Assembly (NCBI RefSeq): GCF_004342425.1 | Contig: NZ_SLWQ01000012.1 | Span: forward strand, 1 to 64,000 | DNA: 64,000 nucleotides | Source of the DNA: Dokdonella fugitiva | GTDB lineage: Bacteria > Pseudomonadota > Gammaproteobacteria > Xanthomonadales > Rhodanobacteraceae | Reading direction: 5' to 3' | Shown here: in pieces, positions 34,707 through 43,067 of the stretch | Numbering within the stretch: the first letter of the stretch is position 1 | Layout of the letters: each line of letters opens with the position of its first letter | Made by a program: the position numbers and the translations under genes | Notes under the pieces: model-generated | Seen by the model: only the letters and a program-made list of their open reading frames with translations | Told to the model about the DNA's origin: nothing | Databases searched by the model: none

Positions 34707-35920
34707 CACCGTCCGGCCTCCTGGTGCTTCGCTCCCGCGTCGATCGCCGCCTGCCACACGCGCAGCAGGTTGCCGCTCCAGATCATGCCGATCGCATCCT
34801 CGTCGTAGCCGCGCCGGCGCAGCCCTTCGGTGACGTTGCGCGTCTGCGAGGCGTCGAGCCAGCCGTCGACGCCACCGCCGCCGTCGAAGTCCGAGGCGAT
34901 GCCGACGTGATCGATGCCGGCGACACGGGCGATGTGCTGCACATGGTCGAGATACATGTCGAGCGTGGCGAGCGGAAACTGCGCATCGATGCGGCGCATG
35001 CCCTCGACGTAAGCGGGCAGGTAATCGTGCTTCTCGCTGTCGTACTCGGCATCGCCCGCCTGCACGGCCACGGCTTTCTGCAGTGCCTTCTCGGCCGCTT
35101 CGCGCGCCGGGTCGCGCTTGACGAACTCGCGGTAGGCGACCGCCTGGATCACGCCGCCGCGCGCGGCGATCGCGCGCAACAGGTCGTCCGGCAGGTTGCG
35201 CGCATGATCGACCAGCGCACGCGCCGACGAATGCGAGGCGATGATCGGCGCCGCCGATATGGCGAGCACGTCGCGCACGCAGGCATCGGACGCGTGCGAA
35301 ACGTCGACCATCATGCCGAGCGCGTTCGCGCGCGCGACGACCGCGCGGCCGAAGTCGGTGATGCCACGCTCGTTCGTCTCGTGGCGCTCCGCGTCCGGCA
35401 GCGAGCTCGAGCAAAGGTCGTTGTTGCCGACGTGCACGAGGCCGAGGTAACGCGCGCCACGCGCCCAGGCGGCATCGAGGCGCGCGAGGTCGTGGCCGAG
35501 CGAATAGGCGTTCTCGACGCCGATTGCGGCCGACAACCGGCCGTGGGCGCGATTGGCGCGGATGTCCTGCGGCGTGCGCGCGAGGCGGATGCGCCCCGGG
35601 TAGCGCTGCAGCAGGCGATCGATCGCGGCGTACTTGCGCTCGGCCTGAGCGACCGCGTGCGCGTAGCCTTGTGCGTCCAGCGGCCCCTGCTCGACGAACA
35701 CGACGAGGAACGCGGCATCGAGGCCGCCGCGCTCCATCTTGCCGAGATCGACCTTGAGCGGCGTGTCGCCGCCGGCGTCGAAGCGCGGTTCGGCCATGTA
35801 GGCGAACGGGATGTCGACGTGCGTGTCGAGCGCGAGCGGACGCCCGTCGCGCGCGTGGTGCATGGCGCATGCCGACGCGAGCAGCGTGGTGAGCACCGCG
35901 ATGGTCGCCCGCGCGCTCAT
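34706..35920 (-). CDS. membrane dipeptidase (M19), lipoprotein
   Basis: 404 residues. The lipobox LLASAC (Cys18) is followed by a TIM-barrel renal-dipeptidase-like enzyme. Metal-binding and active-site features are DTHVDIPF (His-x-Asp), the Glu of AAIGVENAYSLG, the His of MMVDVSHASD, the His-Ser of IIASHSSARAL, and the late VGIASDFDGGGG. Such enzymes split dipeptides and often accept a C-terminal D-residue, which suits L-Ala-D-Glu or similar stem-peptide products. It overlaps lysA by four bases and the next hydrolase by one, so the run is tightly coupled. Confidence 0.9.
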   Translation of the reverse strand: MSARATIAVLTTLLASACAMHHARDGRPLALDTHVDIPFAYMAEPRFDAGGDTPLKVDLGKMERGGLDAAFLVVFVEQGPLDAQGYAHAVAQAERKYAAIDRLLQRYPGRIRLARTPQDIRANRAHGRLSAAIGVENAYSLGHDLARLDAAWARGARYLGLVHVGNNDLCSSSLPDAERHETNERGITDFGRAVVARANALGMMVDVSHASDACVRDVLAISAAPIIASHSSARALVDHARNLPDDLLRAIAARGGVIQAVAYREFVKRDPAREAAEKALQKAVAVQAGDAEYDSEKHDYLPAYVEGMRRIDAQFPLATLDMYLDHVQHIARVAGIDHVGIASDFDGGGGVDGWLDASQTRNVTEGLRRRGYDEDAIGMIWSGNLLRVWQAAIDAGAKHQEAGR

Positions 35921-37194
35921 GCGACCTGCCAGTCGCCGGCCGGCTGCTCGCCGGCGAGCATCTCGTCGAAGTGCTGCCGCCGGCGCACGACGGCGTAGCG
36001 GCCGCGTTCGACCATCGCTTCCGCGGCGAGCGGGCGCGAGTTGTACGTCGATGCCATCGAGGCCCCGTAGGCGCCGGTCGTTTCGATCATGACGAGATCC
36101 CCTTCCTCGCAGCGTGGCAACTCGCGTGCGCGCGCGAACGTGTCGCCGGTTTCGCAGACCGGCCCGACGACGTCGTAGACCACGCGCTCGCGCTCGCGCC
36201 CGTGCAATGGTTCGATCGCATGCCAGGCATCGTACAGGCTCGGCCGCTGCAGGTCGTTCATCGCCGCATCCAGCACGAGGAAGCGGCGCCGCGCACCGTG
36301 CTTGACGCGGATCACGCGCGTCAGCAGCACGCCGGCCTCGGCGACGAGCCAGCGCCCGGGTTCGACGATCAGCCGCCCGCCGAAGCCGCGCAGCGCATGG
36401 CGCAACGTGCGCGCGTAGTCGCCGACGTCCACGGGCACGTCATGGCTTTCCCGGTAGCGCACGCCGAGGCCACCGCCGGCATCGATGCAGGCGATCGCGT
36501 GGCCGGCCGCCAGCAGATCGCGCGCCAGCACGGCGATGCGCTCGAAGGCCCGGGCGAACGGCGCGAGTTCGAGCACCTGCGAGCCGATGTGCACGTGCAG
36601 GCCGTCGAGCACGACATTCGGTCGATGCGCGTGCTCGGCGAACCATTGCCAGGCCTCGTTCGGCTCGACGCCGAACTTGTTCTCCGCCTTGCCGGTCGCG
36701 ATCTTCGCGTGCGTGCCCGCATCGACATCGGGGTTCACGCGCACGGACGCATGCGCGACCTGGCCGCGATCGCGCGCGACGCGCTGCAGCAGGTCGAGTT
36801 CGTCGCGCGATTCTACGTTGAAGCGGCCGATGCCCGCCGCGAGGGCCTCGGCGATCTCGTCGGCGGTCTTGCCGACGCCGGAGAACACGATGCGCGACGA
36901 CGCGATGCCGGCGCACAGGCTGCGCCGCAACTCGCCCGCGGAGACGATGTCGGCGCCGAAGCCCTCGTCCGCCATCAACGCGAGCACGGCGACATTGGGA
37001 TTGGCCTTCACCGCATAGCAGACGAGTGCATCGAGCCCGGCCAGCGCCGCGCGCAGTTCAGCGGCGCGCCGGCGCAAACGGCTGGCCGAGTAGACGTGCA
37101 GCGGCGTGCCGAGCCGCCGCGCGAGCGCTTCGAGATCGACGCCGTCGACGCAGGTGCGCTCGCCGCAGTCGTCCGCCTCGGGTACTGCCGCCAT
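35917..37194 (-). CDS. lysA: diaminopimelate decarboxylase
   Basis: A 425-residue PLP enzyme that converts meso-diaminopimelate to L-lysine. The PLP lysine is Lys63 in CYAVKANPN; HVHIGSQVLEL, CIDAGGGLGV, IVEPGRWLVAEAG, GPVCETGDTFA and GAYGASMASTYNSR are all present. Relatives in Xanthomonas are often fused to aspartokinase; this one stands alone. It leads a run with an M19 dipeptidase and two serine hydrolases, overlapping the M19 gene by four bases. That setting suggests use of diaminopimelate released from peptidoglycan peptides. A terminator-like hairpin lies only about 20 bases upstream of its start. Confidence 0.9.
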   Translation of the reverse strand: MAAVPEADDCGERTCVDGVDLEALARRLGTPLHVYSASRLRRRAAELRAALAGLDALVCYAVKANPNVAVLALMADEGFGADIVSAGELRRSLCAGIASSRIVFSGVGKTADEIAEALAAGIGRFNVESRDELDLLQRVARDRGQVAHASVRVNPDVDAGTHAKIATGKAENKFGVEPNEAWQWFAEHAHRPNVVLDGLHVHIGSQVLELAPFARAFERIAVLARDLLAAGHAIACIDAGGGLGVRYRESHDVPVDVGDYARTLRHALRGFGGRLIVEPGRWLVAEAGVLLTRVIRVKHGARRRFLVLDAAMNDLQRPSLYDAWHAIEPLHGRERERVVYDVVGPVCETGDTFARARELPRCEEGDLVMIETTGAYGASMASTYNSRPLAAEAMVERGRYAVVRRRQHFDEMLAGEQPAGDWQVA

Positions 37195-37214
37195 GGGATG
37201 TCCGCTCCTGGAGG

Positions 37215-37250
37215 AAAAAAAGAACGGCGGCCCAGGCATCGGGCCGCCGC
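37215..37250 (-). terminator. rho-independent terminator after the TonB-dependent receptor gene
   Basis: On the minus strand GGCGGCCC (37248-37241) pairs with GGGCCGCC (37233-37226) around a seven-base loop, followed by GTTC and a run of seven T (37221-37215). It lies 13 bases past the receptor stop and about 20 bases before the lysA start. Downstream transcription of lysA must pass it or start at a promoter overlapping it. Confidence 0.85.
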
Positions 37251-37262
37251 GGGGAGAGCACA

Positions 37263-40247
37263 TCAGAAGTCGGCGGAGACGGTGAGCTGGGCGAAGCGCG
37301 GCGACTGGAAGCCGATCGGTTGCCGGAACGTGTCGTTCACGGTGTCGCCGATCGTCGTCTGCAGGTCCTGGTTGACGCGGATCGTGTGTTGCTGGTTGAA
37401 CAGGTTGTACACCGCGAACTTGACCTGGAGGCGACCCTTGTCGCCGAGCGACGTCAGCCAGGCGATGCTCGCGCCGACGTCGAACGTCCATGGCGTGCGG
37501 CCGTACCTGCCGCGCGGAGAGCGCACGTAGACGCGCTCCGTCGACGGGCCGTCGCAGTTCTCGACGCAGATGAAGTAGCTGTGGTAGTTGGTCGCATCGT
37601 AGGGATTGCCGACGCCGAAGCCGGTGACCGGCGAGCCGGACAGCGCCTTGAAGTCGCCGCCGAGGCGCCAGTGGTCGTCCAGCGCGTAGGTCCCGCGCAC
37701 CTTGATCTGATGCCGGTGGTCGTTCGGCAGGTAGCCGGCGCCGCCGAGGTTGACCCAGGGATCGTCGAAATTCTCGGTGCGACCGGTATCGTCGAACTCG
37801 GTGTCGGAGTTGACCGGTCCTTCGGCGTTGCCCCGGCTCCAGGACAGCGTGTACGACGCGTTGAGCGCCCACTTGCCGTCCCATGCGCGATCGATCTGGA
37901 ACTCCAGTGCCTTGTAGGATCGATTCGGCTTGACCCAGCCGCGCTGGCCGAGGTAGTTGCCTTCGCTGTCGTACATCGCCCAGCCCTCGCGCGACGTATC
38001 GATCGTGATCCAGCCATCGGCATTGCCGTCGCAGTCGGTGTCGCCCCACACGGTGACGGGCTTGCCCGGATTGGCCATGACCCAACCGACGTAGCCGTCG
38101 CCGCCGCATTGCGGCGTCGCGCTGATTTCCATGTCGTCCACCGCGTTGTGCAGCTTGCGATAGGTGCCGCTCACGCCCCACGACCACTTGTCGTCGAGCA
38201 TCTGCTGGAAGCCGAGGATCGCCTCGTCGGAGTAGACCGGATCGATGTCACGATCGACTTCCGAGCGCAGATCGCCGACCGTGCCATCGCCCTGCGAGTC
38301 GTCGACCGGGCCGATCTGCGGGCCGAGCCGCGGGATCGCGTAGCGCGAACCGTCGCGCTCGACGATGTCGTAGCCGTCGAACGCGTAGTACGTGCGCTCG
38401 TCGAGCAGCCCACCGCCCTGCTTGATGTTGATCACGTTCGCGACGGGGAGGAAGTACCGCCCGAGGTTACCGTAGAGCTTGGTCGTGCCGTCGCCGTGCA
38501 TGTCCCACGAGAAGCCCAGGCGTGGCGCGAGCATGTCGTCGGTCTTGATGTAGCTGCGACCGGCGCCGTCCTTGTTGTCGAACGCGTCGAGGCGCAGGCC
38601 CGCGTTGAGCAGGAAGTTCGGCGTGATCGACCAGTTGTCCTCGAGGTAGTAGGCGGAGTCGATCGACTCGAACGTGCCGGCGATCTCGTAGCGGCGCGCG
38701 CGCACGTAGCCCTGGTAGCCCTCGGGAATCACGCCGCCGTTGTCGATCGTGTCGCCGGTGTCGCCCGGGTAGATGTTGTAGTAGATCGCGCCGGGGCCGG
38801 GATAGTAGCGGTTGTAGTCGGACGTGTTCTCCTCGCGGTCGAGGCCGAAGCGCAGGAGGTGGTCGCCGAGCGTCCATTCGAAGTCGGCGCGCATCGCCTT
38901 GCGGTCGTCGTTGCGCGAGATCACCGCGCTGTTGGTCGTGCAGCCGAGCGGCACGCCGGGCGACGGAATCTGGTTGTTCGCCACGACGCGGTTGCATTCG
39001 ATGTCCGACAGCGAGCGCTGGAAGTTCTCGCGCTCGTTCTTGCCGTACATGAGCTTCATCGAGAAGTCGTTGGTGAGGTACGACGACCAGGTGAGGTTCC
39101 AGTTGCGGCCGCCCGTGTCGGTGTAGATCTCGTTCGTCTTCGCGCCACGCTCGCCGGCCTCGAAGTCGTAGTCGTAGACGTCGCCAGTCCTGCTGTTCTT
39201 GTTGGAGAACGCCATCAACTCGAGCAGGTTCTTGTCGTTGATGTGCCAGTCGAACTTGGTGCCCCAGAAGCCGTCGTCGGACGCGTTGCGCGTGAGCACC
39301 GTGCCGTCGTCGCTGGTGTTCCGCGGGCGGTCGTCGCGCCCCTCGTACATGAGGAAGAAGAACAGCTTGTCCTGCACGATGGGGCCCGACGCGTACAGGT
39401 TGAGCTTGGTCAGCGACTGCTCGTCCCTGCTCGCGGCGAGATAGCGCTCGCCATCGGACGTGTAGCGGTCCTTCGCCGACGAATGCCAGTCCGCCGGCTC
39501 GGTCGTGAGCTCGGCACCGTAGTGGAAGTCGTTGCTGCCCGAGCGCACGACCGCGTTGACGACGCCGCCCGTGCTGCGACCGAATTCGACCGAATAGCCG
39601 CCGGTCTTGACCTGGAATTCCTGGTAGAACGCGAACGGCGCCTCGGAGAACCCGTTGCGGTTGTAGAAGTCGGTGACGTTGAGGCCGTTGACGTAGAACG
39701 AGTTCTCGGCGACCGACGAGCCGCCGAACGAGAGGCCGCCGAACGCCGCCACGCCCTTGTTGACGCCGGGCGCGAGGGTCGCCACCGAGTCGACGTTCTG
39801 GTCGACAGGCAGGCGGCGCAGTTCCTCGCGCGTGACATTGGTGGCGATTTCGGTCGAGGTCACGTCGACCGCGGAAACAACGCTCGTGCCGGTGACCTTG
39901 ACCGCTTCGAGGCTGACCGCCTCGCCGACGTCGACGGTCGTCGCGTTGCCGAGGCTCACGCGGATCGCGAGCGGTTCGCCGACCGCCGCGCCGTCCTTCT
40001 CCGCCTGCAGCGTGTACTTGCCGACCGGCAGGTACGGGAAGCGGTAGTTGCCCTTGTCGTCGGCGACGACCGTGCGCGTGAGCCCGGTCTCCGGACTGGT
40101 CACGGTCACGGTCGCGCCCGCGGCGGTCTTGCCGACGATCGAGCCATCGGTGTTGCCGGCGAAGGCCGGCACCGCGATGCACGACAGACACAGTCCGAGC
40201 GCCAGGCACAGCCTGCGCTTGCGAAGTACGCGCGTGTTGCCACCCAT
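37263..40247 (-). CDS. TonB-dependent receptor, Oar-like
   Basis: 994 residues. A signal peptide (about residues 1-30) is followed by a carboxypeptidase-regulatory-like domain (about 33-115, with TVTVTSPETGLTRTVVADDKG in part and GNYRFPYLPVGKYTLQ). A plug domain comes next (about 125-240, NVDSVATLAPGVNKG and GGVVNAVVRSGSND), then a large beta-barrel ending in the C-terminal Phe of QLTVSADF. Receptors of this shape import large or peptide ligands across the outer membrane. It lies downstream of a transglutaminase-like gene (39 bases) and upstream of the lysA/peptidase run. I infer peptide or muropeptide uptake; the ligand is not visible in the sequence. Confidence 0.9.
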   Translation of the reverse strand: MGGNTRVLRKRRLCLALGLCLSCIAVPAFAGNTDGSIVGKTAAGATVTVTSPETGLTRTVVADDKGNYRFPYLPVGKYTLQAEKDGAAVGEPLAIRVSLGNATTVDVGEAVSLEAVKVTGTSVVSAVDVTSTEIATNVTREELRRLPVDQNVDSVATLAPGVNKGVAAFGGLSFGGSSVAENSFYVNGLNVTDFYNRNGFSEAPFAFYQEFQVKTGGYSVEFGRSTGGVVNAVVRSGSNDFHYGAELTTEPADWHSSAKDRYTSDGERYLAASRDEQSLTKLNLYASGPIVQDKLFFFLMYEGRDDRPRNTSDDGTVLTRNASDDGFWGTKFDWHINDKNLLELMAFSNKNSRTGDVYDYDFEAGERGAKTNEIYTDTGGRNWNLTWSSYLTNDFSMKLMYGKNERENFQRSLSDIECNRVVANNQIPSPGVPLGCTTNSAVISRNDDRKAMRADFEWTLGDHLLRFGLDREENTSDYNRYYPGPGAIYYNIYPGDTGDTIDNGGVIPEGYQGYVRARRYEIAGTFESIDSAYYLEDNWSITPNFLLNAGLRLDAFDNKDGAGRSYIKTDDMLAPRLGFSWDMHGDGTTKLYGNLGRYFLPVANVINIKQGGGLLDERTYYAFDGYDIVERDGSRYAIPRLGPQIGPVDDSQGDGTVGDLRSEVDRDIDPVYSDEAILGFQQMLDDKWSWGVSGTYRKLHNAVDDMEISATPQCGGDGYVGWVMANPGKPVTVWGDTDCDGNADGWITIDTSREGWAMYDSEGNYLGQRGWVKPNRSYKALEFQIDRAWDGKWALNASYTLSWSRGNAEGPVNSDTEFDDTGRTENFDDPWVNLGGAGYLPNDHRHQIKVRGTYALDDHWRLGGDFKALSGSPVTGFGVGNPYDATNYHSYFICVENCDGPSTERVYVRSPRGRYGRTPWTFDVGASIAWLTSLGDKGRLQVKFAVYNLFNQQHTIRVNQDLQTTIGDTVNDTFRQPIGFQSPRFAQLTVSADF

Positions 40248-40286
40248 GTCCGATCTCCCCGTTGGCGGTTGGATTCCCGTCGCCGT

Positions 40287-41738
40287 TCAGTCGGCGCGCG
40301 CGGGGCGCACGCTCCACTCGAAGGCGTAGTCCCACTGGTCGAAATACAGGTTGCCGCCGCTCCACTCGACCTCGCCGCGCTGCAGGTCGACGGTTTCGGA
40401 GCGGAAATGCGTCTTCGGCGGCACGAGCTCGCGGCCGTAGTCGTCGTTGAACGCGATGCGGTAGGCGTCGAGGCCGCCGAGGTAGAAGCCCGCGATCGCC
40501 GGGTCGCCGTCGTCGAGACGCCCGAACGTCACGTCCATCGGCACCCAGCCGTACGGCGCGACGTAGAGCCAGCCCCAGTCGTGCATGTCGTCGTAGCCGG
40601 CGTCGGAATAGATCCAGCCGGACTGCCAGCGCGTCGGGATGCCGTTCATGCGCAACAGGGTCATCAGCAGCAGGGTCTGCTGGCCGCAATCGGCATGCCC
40701 CGCATGCAGCGCGTAGTCGCTGATGTTGCTGATCGTCGAATACTCGCGCGCGCCCGCCCACGGGATGCGGTCGACCGCAGCGTAGAGTTTCTGCGCGATG
40801 CGCCAGGGATTCTTCTCGTCGCCGACGATCTGCCGCGAGAAGAGCTCGAGGGGCTCGCTGAAGACGATGTGCGGCGGGCGCTCGGCGAGGTAGGGCGCGA
40901 GTTCCGGCGTGACCGCCACGGGCACGACCTTGTCCGCATCGATCGCGTGGTATTGCGCATGGACGTCGAGTTCGTAGGTCACCGAGAACCTCGTCGCCTC
41001 GCCCGCGCGGGCGCGCGCTTCGAGATACACCGTGCGTTGCAGCGCCGACGCCGGCGCGAGCACGTGCTTGCGCGGCACGCTCGCCTCGAAGCGCAGGTGC
41101 TCCTGCTGGCCGGCGATCTCGCGCGGATATGGCAGCCACGCGCGCACGACCTCGCCCGCCGGCACCGCGTCGGCGTGCACGCTGATCGACTGCGTGACGC
41201 GCACGTGGCGCGCTGCGACGCTGCTGCGACCGCTCGCGAGCGCCGCGTCGCGCGCTTCGCGATGATGCGCGTTGGCGACTTCCATCGGGCCGACGTGCGG
41301 CGGCACCGGCTTCGCGCGACGCGCACGCGCGGCTTCGCCGAGCAGGAAAAGGTTCGACGGCGCGCGCTTGAAGTAGCGCAGCTCGCCGTCGATGAGCTGG
41401 TGTTCGAGCAGGCCCGCGGCATCCCACGCGGCGAACTCGGCCGCGGTGAGGTCGGGGATCTGCTGTCTTACACGCGCCTTGGCCGCGTCCGTGTCGAGGC
41501 TGAAGTCGAGGCGGATGCGGCGCATGCGCTCGCGCTGGAACTCGAGTACCGACCGCATCGTCGCGTCGCCATCCTCGCGCGCGAGCGCGGCCGCGATCGC
41601 GGATTCGGCGGCCTTGAACTGGCCTGCATCGATCATCGCGATGATCGCCGCCGGGGCGGGCACGTCCCCGGCCTGCGCGACGCCGCCGCACGCGATCACG
41701 ACGAGCAGCAGGAGGCGAAGACGTCGCCGACGCGACAT
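40287..41738 (-). CDS. exported transglutaminase-like (papain-fold) protein
   Basis: A 483-residue protein with a signal peptide (MSRRRRLRLLLLVVIACGGVAQA). The C-terminal half holds a transglutaminase-like domain: Cys351 in HADCGQQTLLLMTLLRMNGIPTRW (quoted in part), the His of DDMHDWGWLYVAPYGWVPMD and the Asp of VPMDVTFG. The N-terminal half is beta-rich with an early helical region. Bacterial proteins with this fold often hydrolyse amide bonds in peptides or cell wall. It is first in the minus-strand run beside the divergent promoters. The ATG at 41738 is preferred; a GTG at 41768 would add ten residues. Confidence 0.85.
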   Translation of the reverse strand: MSRRRRLRLLLLVVIACGGVAQAGDVPAPAAIIAMIDAGQFKAAESAIAAALAREDGDATMRSVLEFQRERMRRIRLDFSLDTDAAKARVRQQIPDLTAAEFAAWDAAGLLEHQLIDGELRYFKRAPSNLFLLGEAARARRAKPVPPHVGPMEVANAHHREARDAALASGRSSVAARHVRVTQSISVHADAVPAGEVVRAWLPYPREIAGQQEHLRFEASVPRKHVLAPASALQRTVYLEARARAGEATRFSVTYELDVHAQYHAIDADKVVPVAVTPELAPYLAERPPHIVFSEPLELFSRQIVGDEKNPWRIAQKLYAAVDRIPWAGAREYSTISNISDYALHAGHADCGQQTLLLMTLLRMNGIPTRWQSGWIYSDAGYDDMHDWGWLYVAPYGWVPMDVTFGRLDDGDPAIAGFYLGGLDAYRIAFNDDYGRELVPPKTHFRSETVDLQRGEVEWSGGNLYFDQWDYAFEWSVRPARAD

Positions 41739-41797
41739 GGGCGCGACCGTTGCGGATGCGATGGCCACCTAGAGTCCCCAGTACAACCCCGGCCACC

Positions 41798-41826
41798 TGT
41801 GTAACATGCTTGCAAACGAGCGTCAA
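41798..41826 (-). promoter_or_regulatory. candidate promoter of the receptor operon
   Basis: On the minus strand TTGACG (41826-41821) and TACACA (41803-41798) are separated by 17 bases, about 60 bases upstream of the transglutaminase-like gene. The -35 matches five of six consensus bases, the -10 only three. The surrounding 60 bases are the most AT-rich part of the window. Confidence 0.4.
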
Positions 41827-41837
41827 TAATTTATGCT
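41810..41837 (+). promoter_or_regulatory. candidate promoter of the DUF819-epimerase operon
   Basis: TTGCAA (41810-41815) and TATGCT (41832-41837) are separated by 16 bases, about 67 bases upstream of the DUF819 start. It overlaps the divergent minus-strand candidate, so one regulator bound here could control both sides of the locus. RpiR binding is a possibility but no site was recognised. Confidence 0.4.
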
Positions 41838-41903
41838 TCTAATACGAAGCAATGGAATTAACTATTCCGTGACCGCATCCGATGCCGTGTCAGAGGGCAG
41901 AAA

Positions 41904-43055
41904 ATGATCCGCACGGCATGGCCTTACCTGGCCCTCATGCTGCTCGCGGCCGGCCTTTTTCCGGCCCTCGAACGGCGTTACGGCTGGCGCGGCTTCGCGG
42001 TGCTGCCGCCGATCGTGCTCACTTACCTGCTCGTGACTGCGCTCGCCGCAGCGGGCCTGTGGCAGATCACGCCGGAGATCCGCGAGGTGCAGTCGATGCT
42101 GACCACGCGACTCGTGCCGGCCTTGCTGTTCCTGCTCATGATCAACTGCGACCTGCGCGCGATCATCGCGCTCGGCCCGCGCGTGCTCGCGGTGTTCGCC
42201 TGCACCACGGCGAGCCTGTTCGTCGCATTCATCGCGACCTGGCTGCTGTTCCGGCATGCGCTGCCGAACGAGGGCTGGCAGCCGCTCGCGGCACTCAGTG
42301 GCAGCTGGGTCGGCGGCACCGCGAACATGGTCGCGGTGAAGCAGTCGATCGACATGCCCGATTCGCTGCTCGCGATGTCGCTGCTCACCGATGCGCTGTG
42401 CTATTCGATGTGGGTGGTCGTGCTGTTCTCGATCGCCCGGCTCGCTCCGGCCTTCAACGCGTGGACGCGGGCGCGCTCGAGCGCCGAGCTCACGGTGGAG
42501 GCCGCCGCGCCGGCGGGCGCGACGACGCCGGATGCAGTGCTGCTCTGGTGCGGTTCGGCGCTGCTGGTCGCGTTCGCGGCCGCGATGATCGCGGCGCGGC
42601 TGCCGGCGACGGGCATGGTGTCGGCGACGACCTGGACGATCCTGCTCGCGACGATCGCCGGGCTCGTCGTCGCGCACACGCCGCTCGCGCGCTTCCCGGG
42701 CGCTTCGCCGATTTCCGGCGCGCTGCTGATCCTCGTCGTCGCCGTGCTCGCCTCGCAGAGCAACTTCGAAGGCATCGCGAGCGCGCCGCTGTACCTCGCC
42801 TGCGGCGTCACGATCATCGGCGTGCACGCGTTGCTGCTCGCACTCGCCGCGCGCGCGTTCCATTTCGACCTGTACTTGTGCGGCATCTGCTCGCTCGCGC
42901 ACATCGGCGGCGTCGCCGCGACGCCGATCCTCGCCGCGAGCTATTCGCGTGCGCTGGCGCCGGTCGGCGTGCTGCTCGCGCTGCTCGGCTACATCCTCGG
43001 CACCGGCTTCGGCCTGCTGGTCGCCGGCATCCTGTCCCGACTGGCCCTCGCCTGA
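41904..43055 (+). CDS. DUF819 family membrane protein (putative transporter)
   Basis: A 383-residue polytopic membrane protein with about ten hydrophobic segments. Family landmarks are RLVPALLFLLMINCDLRAI, LSGSWVGGTANMVAVKQSID and ISGALLILVVAVLASQSNFEG. DUF819 proteins resemble sodium-dependent transporters and are sometimes found beside dipeptide epimerases. A GAGGG ribosome-binding site precedes the ATG. It is first in a plus-strand run with the endopeptidase and epimerase, spaced 12 bases from the next gene. I infer import of a stem-peptide fragment or its product. Confidence 0.85.
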   Translation: MIRTAWPYLALMLLAAGLFPALERRYGWRGFAVLPPIVLTYLLVTALAAAGLWQITPEIREVQSMLTTRLVPALLFLLMINCDLRAIIALGPRVLAVFACTTASLFVAFIATWLLFRHALPNEGWQPLAALSGSWVGGTANMVAVKQSIDMPDSLLAMSLLTDALCYSMWVVVLFSIARLAPAFNAWTRARSSAELTVEAAAPAGATTPDAVLLWCGSALLVAFAAAMIAARLPATGMVSATTWTILLATIAGLVVAHTPLARFPGASPISGALLILVVAVLASQSNFEGIASAPLYLACGVTIIGVHALLLALAARAFHFDLYLCGICSLAHIGGVAATPILAASYSRALAPVGVLLALLGYILGTGFGLLVAGILSRLALA

Positions 43056-43067
43056 TCCGGTTCCTCC

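Noticed and set aside
37026..41804. 1592-residue open frame on the plus strand opposite the receptor and transglutaminase genes
   Set aside because: It is antisense to two well-supported genes, has the Val/Arg/Asp-rich composition typical of shadows in GC-rich DNA, and shows no domain.
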